A model generated the notes under the pieces. That model saw only the letters and a program-made list of their open reading frames with translations, made no database searches and had not been told where the DNA came from. The translations under genes were made by a program, and so were the position numbers. Below are positions 37,151-45,120 of a stretch of DNA of 64,000 nucleotides, in pieces. The first letter of the stretch is position 1. Each line of letters begins with the position of its first letter. This DNA is from an uncultured Woeseiaceae bacterium (GTDB lineage Bacteria > Pseudomonadota > Gammaproteobacteria > Steroidobacterales > Woeseiaceae). The DNA lies in the NCBI GenBank assembly GCA_945787845.1, contig CALZJH010000002.1:124001-188000 (forward strand), written 5' to 3'.

Positions 37151-37669
37151 CTAGTCCTGCCGGTCCCGGCGTTTGCGTTCTTTGTATTTGCCCAGTGACA
37201 AGCGCCACAGCACGTCGAGCGTAACGTAACCGACGAGCGCCGCGGTCAGTCCGAGCAACACGCTTCCCAGCAGCATCGGCTGCCAGATTTCCACGAAGGT
37301 ATGGGTCATCCATTCCCAGGAAAGATCGAATGCAACGTCTCTCGGCGGGCTGCCGAGCAGCGTGCGACCCAACTGATAGGTACCCGGGAAGATCACGAAC
37401 ATGGTGGCGGGGTTGTTCACCCAGGTAGCGGCGGCCGCCACCGGAATGTTGACCCGCATAGCCAGAGCGGCGAGTGCGGCGATCAGCGTATGACCGGGAA
37501 CCGGCATAAACGCGATAAACAGCCCGAGGGCGAATGCCGGAACAACCCAGCGGCGACGCACACCCCATAGCCGCGTATCGTGCAACATGTGCCGGAACGG
37601 GGTCATAAACCACTGCCCGGCAATATGGCTGCGTTTGAATGCGAATTTCTTGAAAACGCGTCTGGGCAT
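37151..37669 (-). CDS. DUF2062 domain membrane protein
   Basis: A 172-residue membrane protein with a DUF2062 domain: RRRWVVPAFALGLFIAFMPVPGHTL, then AALAMRVNIPVAAAATWVNNPATM, two C-terminal hydrophobic helices and a basic tail. It is regularly found next to comEC and lol genes in proteobacteria. The function is unknown. It is divergent from comEC with only 17 bases between the annotated starts, and convergent with lolD (3 bases between stops). Confidence 0.83.
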   Translation of the reverse strand: MPRRVFKKFAFKRSHIAGQWFMTPFRHMLHDTRLWGVRRRWVVPAFALGLFIAFMPVPGHTLIAALAALAMRVNIPVAAAATWVNNPATMFVIFPGTYQLGRTLLGSPPRDVAFDLSWEWMTHTFVEIWQPMLLGSVLLGLTAALVGYVTLDVLWRLSLGKYKERKRRDRQD

Positions 37670-37686
37670 GCGGGTGTATCCGGGTC

Positions 37687-39996
37687 ATGGTCTGGGTGCC
37701 GGCGCCGTACGCCGCAGCCGTGGTCAAACCCTGTGTCCTGATATTGGCCGGAGGTATGGCGGCGCAGCATAGCACGCTACTGTTATCGTCAGACCACTCC
37801 AGCCTGCTATTGGTTGCATCGCTGTGCCTCGCTTTGCTTCGCCGCTGGCGATCGCCTGCGTGTTTTTTCGGCGCCTACGCGCTCTTCATGCTCGCAGCCG
37901 GGGACATCATTGCCCAGCGCCTGGATCCCGAGTTCGCGGGGGACAGTATGCTCGCACGCGTGCGCATTGCGGCCGCGCCTGCCGTGCGCGGCGATGCGCT
38001 GCTGCTCTACCTGGAACCGGCCGGTGATCCCAGGATTCCGCCGCGCGTTCGCGTGAGCTGGTTCGACCCACCCTGGGTGCCGACCCTGGGCGAGGTCTGG
38101 GAGCTGGAGCTTCGACTGCAGCCGCCGCGAGGCAACTTCAACCCCGGCGTCTTCGACTACGAGACGTGGCTGTTTCGCGAGAAAGTCCATGCGACCGGGT
38201 ACGTTGTCGGCGGCAAGCGGAATCGACTGTTATGGTCGGGCACGGCCACGTGGCTGGATCGGTACCGGGAGGACTTTGCCTGGCGCGCTGAGGCCGCGGC
38301 GGAAACAGACGCGGCAGCCGCGGTGCTGGTCGCAATCGGTGTGGGTCTGCGCCATAAAGTTTCCCGCGAGCAGTGGGACAGGTTTGCCGTGTCGGGAACC
38401 AGTCACCTGATGGCGATTTCGGGTCTGCACGTTGGCCTCGCGGCCCTGGCCGCCTTCGTCGTTGCGTATGCGTCGACGGGTTGGCTTGCGGGGCAGAGGA
38501 ACAGCTATGTGCTGGCTGTGCTCGTCGGTGCGCTGTGCGCACTGGCTTACGCGCTGACGTCCGGCTTCGGCGTACCGGCACGCCGTGCCGTCATCATGCT
38601 GACCGTTGTTGCCGTCGCGATCACACGGCGTCGTACCGTGGATCCCCTGGCCGCCATCGCGCTGGCAGCATTGGTCGTCTTCCTTTCGGACCCCGTCGCG
38701 ACCATGACGCCGGGTTTCCACCTGTCATTTGCCGCGGTGCTTGTTCTCTTGTGGCTGGCGCGTCGCCGGGAGGCGGGCGTGCCTGCGGCACGGTGGCTGC
38801 GCGCGCCGCGGCAATTGCTCGTCATGCAGATCTTCCTGCTGTTTGGTCTATTGCCTTTGACGTCCCTCATATTCCAGCGTTTTGCTGTGGCCGCGACGCC
38901 GGTCAACCTGGTCGCGGTCCCGGTATTCAGTTTCATCATCGTCCCGTTAACGCTGGCCGCGCTGACGGTATTGCGATGGTCGGAAGCGCTGGCAGGCGTC
39001 TTCCTCAAGGCTGCAGCACGATGCATCGACGCGCTCGACGGGTTTATCGACTGCATCGTCGCGTTGCCGCTTGCGAACACGATGCTGGCCGAAATTCGCG
39101 GCGTCGCATGGTTGTTTGTGCTCCTGCCGCTCGCCTGGGTCGTCCTGCCGCGGGGCTGGCCCGGCCGGCACGTCGCCGTGCTGGGCGTGATCGCGATCGT
39201 GACGTGGCGCCCGCCGGCACCTCCGGTCGCCTGTTTTGACAGCTGGGTACTGGATGTAGGGCAGGGCCTCGCTGTCGTCGTACAGACACACGAACACACA
39301 ATGCTGTTTGATACGGGAATGGCGTGGCGCAGCGGCGGCAACGTCGCGACGCAGAGCATTCTGCCGTTCCTCAGATCACGGCGCCTCGAGCGTATCGACT
39401 GGCTCGTCGTTTCACACGATGATCTCGACCATAGCGGCGGACTTGACGCTATTCGCGAGACGCTGAACATTGGCACTGTCTTGTCCGGAGAATCACTAAG
39501 GGGGAGGGCTGATCGCCGGTGCGTGGCGGGGGACGCCTGGTCTTCAGGGCAGGTCGATTTTGCGGTGCTGCATCCTCGCGCAGGGGCGGCAGGTGCCGGC
39601 AACGCCGCGTCCTGCGTTTTGCGAGTGTCGGCCGGGGAGTATGGTCTGCTGCTCACGGGCGATATCGAGGCGGAGGGCGAGCGCATCCTGATCGAGAGCG
39701 GGGCTCATCTTGCCAGTGATATTGTCGTCGTACCGCATCACGGCAGCATGACGTCGTCCAGTGTACCGTTTACAGATTCGGTAAGGCCCGATTTTGCGGT
39801 CGTCTCAGCTGGCCATGGGAACCGCTGGAGCTTCCCAAAGCCGCAAGTCGTAGAGCGCTGGCAGGCACACGGGGCCCTGGTGCTCAATACGGCAACCACG
39901 GGTGCGGTACATTTTCGCGTCTGTGCCCGCGATGGTGTGACGGCTCCGGGCCTGGAGCGTCGGCTCCGGCATCGTTTCTGGCATGCTGCGACCTGA
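37687..39996 (+). CDS. comEC: ComEC/Rec2 DNA-uptake channel protein
   Basis: Inner-membrane channel for natural transformation. The 769-residue protein has an N-terminal hydrophobic block, an OB-like domain with QPPRGNFNPGVFDYETWLF, the Competence domain (SGTSHLMAISGLHVGLAA, typical of ComEC) with about eight helices, and a C-terminal metallo-beta-lactamase domain (VLDVGQGLAVVVQT; SHDDLDHSGG; VVPHHGSMTSS). The start is uncertain (ATG 37687 or ATG 37756). Presence suggests competence but the pilus genes are not in view. Confidence 0.92.
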   Translation: MVWVPAPYAAAVVKPCVLILAGGMAAQHSTLLLSSDHSSLLLVASLCLALLRRWRSPACFFGAYALFMLAAGDIIAQRLDPEFAGDSMLARVRIAAAPAVRGDALLLYLEPAGDPRIPPRVRVSWFDPPWVPTLGEVWELELRLQPPRGNFNPGVFDYETWLFREKVHATGYVVGGKRNRLLWSGTATWLDRYREDFAWRAEAAAETDAAAAVLVAIGVGLRHKVSREQWDRFAVSGTSHLMAISGLHVGLAALAAFVVAYASTGWLAGQRNSYVLAVLVGALCALAYALTSGFGVPARRAVIMLTVVAVAITRRRTVDPLAAIALAALVVFLSDPVATMTPGFHLSFAAVLVLLWLARRREAGVPAARWLRAPRQLLVMQIFLLFGLLPLTSLIFQRFAVAATPVNLVAVPVFSFIIVPLTLAALTVLRWSEALAGVFLKAAARCIDALDGFIDCIVALPLANTMLAEIRGVAWLFVLLPLAWVVLPRGWPGRHVAVLGVIAIVTWRPPAPPVACFDSWVLDVGQGLAVVVQTHEHTMLFDTGMAWRSGGNVATQSILPFLRSRRLERIDWLVVSHDDLDHSGGLDAIRETLNIGTVLSGESLRGRADRRCVAGDAWSSGQVDFAVLHPRAGAAGAGNAASCVLRVSAGEYGLLLTGDIEAEGERILIESGAHLASDIVVVPHHGSMTSSSVPFTDSVRPDFAVVSAGHGNRWSFPKPQVVERWQAHGALVLNTATTGAVHFRVCARDGVTAPGLERRLRHRFWHAAT

Positions 39997-40038
39997 CATC
40001 TGTTGTATATTCCATTTTTCCGATTGGGTCTGGTCCAT

Positions 40039-40683
40039 ATGGTTGAAATCGTTAAGTCCGGCGGCTGGTTGATGTTGCCGATTATCCTGTGCGCGATTGT
40101 CGCGATGGGGATCATCCTGGAGCGTTTCTGGACGCTGCAGCAAAAACGCGTGATTCCCGAAGACCTGACGAGCAAAGTCTGGGGCTGGGTCAAGAAGGAC
40201 CAGCTGGACCAGAAACAGATTCAGACACTGCACCAGGGCTCGGCGCTCGGCCAGATCCTGGCGGCCGGGCTGATGAATCGCGATCGGGATCGGGTGGTGC
40301 TGAAAGACTCGATCGAAGATACCGGGCGCCATGTAGTGCATGAGCTCGAGCGGTATCTCGAGACGCTGGGCACGGTCGCGGCTGTGACACCGCTACTCGG
40401 GCTGCTGGGTACCGTTATCGGCATGGTCAAGGTGTTCACGGCCATCACGACGCACGGCGTCGGCAACCCGACGGTGCTCGCCGGTGGTATTGCCGAGGCG
40501 CTCATCACGACCGCGGCCGGTCTGACGGTCGCTATCCCGGCCCTTATCGGCTATCGCTACTATCGCTCACGGGTCGACACGCTGGTTGTCGACATGGAGA
40601 AGGAAGCCATCAAGCTCGTCGAAGCGCTGCACCGCCGGAATGAAAGAGACGGAAACGGCGAACGCAAAAAGGACGCTGAATGA
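40039..40683 (+). CDS. exbB: ExbB/TolQ-type proton channel protein
   Basis: Proton-channel component that energises outer-membrane transport. The 214-residue protein has the ExbB/MotA pattern: an N-terminal helix (GGWLMLPIILCAIVAMGIIL), a cytoplasmic loop, then GLLGTVIGMVKVFTAI and the C-terminal helix ALITTAAGLTVAIPALIGYR. The start at ATG 40039 (MVEIVKSGGWL) matches family N-termini. It overlaps exbD (ATGA). No tonB is adjacent, so its partner is elsewhere. Confidence 0.92.
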   Translation: MVEIVKSGGWLMLPIILCAIVAMGIILERFWTLQQKRVIPEDLTSKVWGWVKKDQLDQKQIQTLHQGSALGQILAAGLMNRDRDRVVLKDSIEDTGRHVVHELERYLETLGTVAAVTPLLGLLGTVIGMVKVFTAITTHGVGNPTVLAGGIAEALITTAAGLTVAIPALIGYRYYRSRVDTLVVDMEKEAIKLVEALHRRNERDGNGERKKDAE

Positions 40684-41102
40684 AGCTCAGCCTGCGGCAA
40701 CGCACGCAGCCCGAAGTCAATCTCACGTCGCTCATCGACGTCGTGTTGCTTCTGCTTATTTTCTTCATGGTCTCGACCAGTTTTGTCAAACAGTCGCAGA
40801 TCACCATTAGTCTGCCCGAAGCGGAGAGTTCTGCGATCGTCGAAGAAGTACCCGAGCAGATCGATATCATGATCACCGCGTCCGGTACCTACCTCGTCAA
40901 TGGCAGAGAATTAATCAACAATCGCGCGGAGACTATTCGGAATGCGCTGCAAAAGGTCTCGGGGGGAAACAACAACCTGCCGCTGACGATCAGCGCCGAC
41001 GCCAGTGCCAGACACCAGGACGTGGTGACGGCGATGGACGTCGCGGCACGTCTCGGGTTTTCGCGGATTAGCATCGCCACGGTCAACGACCCGGTGGAGT
41101 GA
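40680..41102 (+). CDS. exbD: ExbD/TolR-type proton channel protein
   Basis: Partner of ExbB. The 140-residue protein has the ExbD N-terminus PEVNLTSLIDVVLLLLIFFMV containing the essential membrane Asp (about residue 20), then a periplasmic domain with INNRAETIRNAL and a typical ending. It is followed by msbA after 1 base; the order exbB-exbD-msbA-lpxK-kdsB is common in gammaproteobacteria. Confidence 0.93.
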   Translation: MKLSLRQRTQPEVNLTSLIDVVLLLLIFFMVSTSFVKQSQITISLPEAESSAIVEEVPEQIDIMITASGTYLVNGRELINNRAETIRNALQKVSGGNNNLPLTISADASARHQDVVTAMDVAARLGFSRISIATVNDPVE

Positions 41103-41103
41103 C

Positions 41104-42867
41104 GTGAGCAAACGCATCGATCCCGAGGTTAAGGTTGTCTACGGTCGCCTGTGGCGTTACGTCACGCCGCATAAACTGGTCGGGTTTGTTGCCGTAATCG
41201 GCATGGCCGCGACGGCCACCATCGAAGCCGCGCTCGTATACCTCCTGCAGCCGCTCATGGACGATGCGCTGGTCGCGAAGGAACTCGAGCAAGTCCAGTG
41301 GATACCGATCGCCTTCATGGGAATCTTCATTCTGCGAGGCCTGTCGGGGTTCGCGACCGAAATGTCGCTCGGCTGGATTGGCAGGCGCGTAATCTCGGAC
41401 CTGCGTCGCCAGGTTTTCGACAAGTTCCTGACCTTACCGGTCCGTTTCTTCGACTCGCAGGCGGCGGGTCCGCTGCTGTCGCGCATGACCTACAACGTCG
41501 AAATGGTTGCCGAGTCCGTCACCAGCGTTGTGACGATTGCCGTGCGCGACACGCTGACCGTGATTGCCGCTTTCGCTGTGATGATTTATCACAGCCCGAA
41601 GCTCACGGTGTTCGTCGCCATCCTGTTCCCGATCGTCGCCGCGATTGTGCGCCTGCTGGGGATTGCGTTCCGGCGTTACAGCAGCCGCATCCAGGACTCG
41701 ATCGGAGACGTTACCCAGGTCAGCGACGAAGTCATTCGCGGTAACTGGGTGGTCAAGTCATTTGGCGGCTACAAGTACGAACGCGATCGGTTTGCCGAGG
41801 CTGACGGCCGCAATTTCAAACAGAATCTCAAGTTGATTCGTGTTCGGTCCCTGGGCGTTGCCGTTACGCAAGTCGTGTTCGGATTTGGGATAGCCCTGGT
41901 CATCTATATGGCTGGCCGACAGTCCATTGAAGGCGTATTGACACCGGGTCAGTTCATCTCGTTCTTCTCGGCGATGATGCTGATGCTGCAACCCGTTCGC
42001 CGGATCACCAACGTCAATGCAACGCTGCAGCGAGGCGTCGCTGCCGCCGATAGCCTGTTCAGAGTTCTCGATGAGGAGAACGAACTCGACACGGGCAAGC
42101 TCAAGAAAGATCGTGTCGAAGGCAACGTGTTGTTCGACCACATCAATTTCTCTTACGAGGGCGGAGAGGGTCCCGTCATCAAGGATCTGCGGGTCGAGAT
42201 ACCGGCAGGCAGTACTCTTGCCATCGTCGGCCATTCAGGCAGCGGTAAGTCAACGCTGGTTAGCCTGTTGCCGCGTTTCTACGACGTCGACTCAGGCGAA
42301 ATACTGCTGGATGGTATTCCGCTTGGTGAGTACACGCTCGCGAGCCTGCGCAGGAATGTCAGCGTCGTCAGCCAGGACGTGGTGCTGTTCAACGACACGA
42401 TCCGCGCGAATCTCGCCTACGGGCATCTCGAGGGGCATTCTGAAGAGGAGTTGCTGCAGGCAGCAGAAGCTGCCCACGTCCTCGAGTTTGTGAACGAATT
42501 GCCGCATGGCATGGATACCGTGGTGGGTGACCGGGGCGTGTTGTTATCGGGCGGCCAGAGACAGCGTATTGCCATTGGTCGCGCGTTACTCAAGAATGCG
42601 CCGGTCCTGATTCTTGATGAAGCAACATCGGCCCTCGACACGCACTCGGAGCGGCGCATTCAGGATGCATTGAATGTGCTGATGAAAGACCGCACGACGC
42701 TCGTCATCGCACACCGGCTGTCGACGGTCGAAAAGGCCGACCGGATCATTGTTCTCGATGCGGGTCGCATCGTCGAGGCGGGAACCCACAGTGAGTTACT
42801 GGCACAGCAAGGCCACTACGCGGCACTGTACAGAATGCAATTCACCGAGGAGTCACAGGACGAGTGA
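41104..42867 (+). CDS. msbA: Lipid A export ABC transporter MsbA
   Basis: Flips lipid A-core across the inner membrane. The 587-residue half-transporter has six transmembrane helices (about residues 20-305) and an ATP-binding domain with Walker A GHSGSGKSTLVSLLPRFYDV, signature LSGGQRQRIAIGRALL, Walker B VLILDEATSALDTHSE and the His switch VIAHRLSTVEKAD. Start is GTG 41104. It ends overlapping lpxK. Confidence 0.95.
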   Translation: MSKRIDPEVKVVYGRLWRYVTPHKLVGFVAVIGMAATATIEAALVYLLQPLMDDALVAKELEQVQWIPIAFMGIFILRGLSGFATEMSLGWIGRRVISDLRRQVFDKFLTLPVRFFDSQAAGPLLSRMTYNVEMVAESVTSVVTIAVRDTLTVIAAFAVMIYHSPKLTVFVAILFPIVAAIVRLLGIAFRRYSSRIQDSIGDVTQVSDEVIRGNWVVKSFGGYKYERDRFAEADGRNFKQNLKLIRVRSLGVAVTQVVFGFGIALVIYMAGRQSIEGVLTPGQFISFFSAMMLMLQPVRRITNVNATLQRGVAAADSLFRVLDEENELDTGKLKKDRVEGNVLFDHINFSYEGGEGPVIKDLRVEIPAGSTLAIVGHSGSGKSTLVSLLPRFYDVDSGEILLDGIPLGEYTLASLRRNVSVVSQDVVLFNDTIRANLAYGHLEGHSEEELLQAAEAAHVLEFVNELPHGMDTVVGDRGVLLSGGQRQRIAIGRALLKNAPVLILDEATSALDTHSERRIQDALNVLMKDRTTLVIAHRLSTVEKADRIIVLDAGRIVEAGTHSELLAQQGHYAALYRMQFTEESQDE

Positions 42868-43904
42868 GCGCCGGACCGGTCTACAACTGGATACACCGCG
42901 CATGGTATGAGGGCGCGGCCTCGGGCTGGCTGCTGTTGCCGCTCAGCGGCCTCTACTGGCTGGTCCTGGCACTACGGAAGTTCCTCTACAGCTGCGGCGT
43001 GCTGCGGACGCACAGGGCGGCTATCCCTGTTGTGATCGTCGGCAATATCACGGCGGGTGGCACGGGCAAAACGCCGACCGTGCTATGGCTCGTCGAAGCG
43101 CTAAAAGACCGGGGCTTCAAACCGGGCATCGTCAGCCGCGGCTACGGCGGTAGCAAGTCAGATTCGTCGATGCGCGTCGAAGCCGACACCGATGCGGCCG
43201 TCGCGGGTGACGAACCGGTGCTACTGGCTCGCCGCGCACAATGTCCGGTCGTCGTGGATCCGGATCGCGTACGAGCGGCTGCCATGCTCGTGGAGGACGG
43301 TGCCGATGTGATCGTCGCAGACGACGGCCTGCAGCACTACCGGCTGGCACGCGACTACGAGATCTGTGTGATTGACGGTTCGCGTGGCCTCGGCAACCGG
43401 CGCCTCTTGCCGTCCGGGCCGCTGCGCGAAACTGCCGAGCGCCTGGAGACTGTCGATCAGGTCCTGGTGAACGGCGTTCTGCGTGGTTCCGAATACGAAC
43501 TGACGACGGCCGAACAAAACTCGATAGCCTTCGACCTGATCGCATCGGAAGCGTGTCGCCTCAACGGATCCCTGACGCGGCCTATCGACCGGTTCGGGGG
43601 GTCGACCGTGCATGCCGTTGCGGCAATTGGTAATCCTCGCCGCTTCTTCGATCTGCTTCGTGCGCAGGATATCCAGGTCATCGAGCATGTCTTCCCGGAT
43701 CACGCCGTCCTTTCCCGCAAGGACCTCGAATTCGGCGACGACTTCGAGGTTTTCATGACCGAGAAAGATGCCGTTAAACTGGGTGACGCAATGAAGGATA
43801 AGTTCTGGTTTGTCCCCGTCGAGCTGCAGATGGACCCGGTCATCGCGGCGCCACTCCTCGAACAGATTACATCGCGTCTTAAGGCGACTCAGGACACCGC
43901 ATGA
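42864..43904 (+). CDS. lpxK: Tetraacyldisaccharide 4'-kinase
   Basis: Phosphorylates the lipid A precursor at the 4' position. The 346-residue protein has an N-terminal membrane-associated helix, the P-loop VGNITAGGTGKTPTVLWL, GIVSRGYGG and the acidic motif VIVADDGLQHYRLARD. Start GTG 42864 overlaps msbA, and the stop overlaps kdsB (ATGA). The small Trm112-like gene often found between lpxK and kdsB is absent. Confidence 0.95.
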   Translation: MSAGPVYNWIHRAWYEGAASGWLLLPLSGLYWLVLALRKFLYSCGVLRTHRAAIPVVIVGNITAGGTGKTPTVLWLVEALKDRGFKPGIVSRGYGGSKSDSSMRVEADTDAAVAGDEPVLLARRAQCPVVVDPDRVRAAAMLVEDGADVIVADDGLQHYRLARDYEICVIDGSRGLGNRRLLPSGPLRETAERLETVDQVLVNGVLRGSEYELTTAEQNSIAFDLIASEACRLNGSLTRPIDRFGGSTVHAVAAIGNPRRFFDLLRAQDIQVIEHVFPDHAVLSRKDLEFGDDFEVFMTEKDAVKLGDAMKDKFWFVPVELQMDPVIAAPLLEQITSRLKATQDTA

Positions 43905-44647
43905 CTGAATTTGTTGTCGTCATCCCGGCACGTTTCGCGTCGACCCGGCTGCCCGGTAAAGCGCTGCTCGATATCCACGGCAAGCCCATGCTGCAGCATG
44001 TGTACGAACGCGGTGCAGAAAGCGGGGCCAGCGAAGTGGTCATCGCCACGGATGATGAACGCATCGCTGCCGCGGCGGAGGCGTTCGGCGCCACAGTTTG
44101 CATGACGAGCGATCAGCACCGATCGGGAACCGAGCGCATTGCGGAAGTCGCCGACCTGCTGGACTGGCCCGACGATCAGGTGGTCGTAAACCTGCAGGGC
44201 GACGAACCGGGCATGCCGGCAACGTTGCTTGATCAATGTGCGGCCTTGCTCGACGATGCGACCGCCGACATTGCAACGCTCGCCTCGCCGTTCCTTGCGC
44301 AACTGGATTTCAATAACCCGAACTGCGTCAAGGTCATTCGCGACGTCAAGGGGCATGCGATCTATTTCAGCCGCGCAGCGATTCCTTATGCAAGGGACAC
44401 TGGGAGTGAGAAGCGGGCGGTTGGTGCCGCGCTCCATCACCACGGCATCTATGCCTATCGCTGCGGTGTACTCCGCGAACTCGTGGCTGCTGCTCCTTCT
44501 GACCTTGAAGTCTGTGAGCAACTGGAACAGCTGCGCGCATTGTCTTTGGGGATGACTATCGCTGTTGGTGTGCCACCGGTTCGGCCTGGCACCGGTATCG
44601 ATACACCCGAGGATCTCGAACGCGCGAAACAGGAGATCCTTGGATGA
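43901..44647 (+). CDS. kdsB: 3-deoxy-manno-octulosonate cytidylyltransferase
   Basis: Activates Kdo as CMP-Kdo for lipopolysaccharide core synthesis. The 248-residue protein starts with the nucleotide-binding VVIPARFASTRLPGKAL, has VVNLQGDEPGMPATLLD for metal and sugar binding and ends with GTGIDTPEDLERAK. It is the fourth lipid A gene in a row with coupled translation. Confidence 0.96.
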   Translation: MTEFVVVIPARFASTRLPGKALLDIHGKPMLQHVYERGAESGASEVVIATDDERIAAAAEAFGATVCMTSDQHRSGTERIAEVADLLDWPDDQVVVNLQGDEPGMPATLLDQCAALLDDATADIATLASPFLAQLDFNNPNCVKVIRDVKGHAIYFSRAAIPYARDTGSEKRAVGAALHHHGIYAYRCGVLRELVAAAPSDLEVCEQLEQLRALSLGMTIAVGVPPVRPGTGIDTPEDLERAKQEILG

Positions 44648-45117
44648 GTCGGGAAACCCGTGTTCTTTTCGTTTGCATGGGCAACATCTGTCGTTCGCCG
44701 ACGGCCGAGGGTGTGTTTCGTCATCTTGCCGAACAGGCGGGCCTGTCCGGGCAGCTGCACATCGACTCGGCCGGGACGCACGCGTATCACAGTGGCGAGC
44801 CGCCTGACCACCGGGCGCGTACCGCTGCACAGAGAAGAGGGATGTCGCTCGAGGGCATCTACGCGCGCCGCGTTACGGAGGAAGATTTCGATCGCTTTGA
44901 CTACGTTATTGCGATGGATGAGGACAACCTGGAGCGTTTACGCGCTGAGGCGCCTGCCCACCATCACGACAAGTTGCGCCTGTTTCTCGAGTTCGGCTCG
45001 TCGGGCGAGAGAGAAGTGCCTGATCCGTATTACGGTGGGTCCGCCGGGTTTGAGCGAGTTCTGGACCTTGTGGAAGAAGCGTCCCGAGGCTTGCTCGAGA
45101 CGCTTTCCCGTAAGTAG
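44644..45117 (+). CDS. Low-molecular-weight protein-tyrosine phosphatase
   Basis: A 157-residue LMW-PTP with catalytic loop VLFVCMGNICRSPTAEGVF (nucleophile Cys about residue 12) and the acid loop VPDPYYGG (general acid Asp). Start overlaps kdsB (ATGA). The family regulates polysaccharide export kinases in many bacteria and often lies beside kdsB; no tyrosine kinase is in view, so the substrate is unknown. It is convergent with rne. Confidence 0.9.
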   Translation: MSRETRVLFVCMGNICRSPTAEGVFRHLAEQAGLSGQLHIDSAGTHAYHSGEPPDHRARTAAQRRGMSLEGIYARRVTEEDFDRFDYVIAMDEDNLERLRAEAPAHHHDKLRLFLEFGSSGEREVPDPYYGGSAGFERVLDLVEEASRGLLETLSRK

Positions 45118-45120
45118 TTC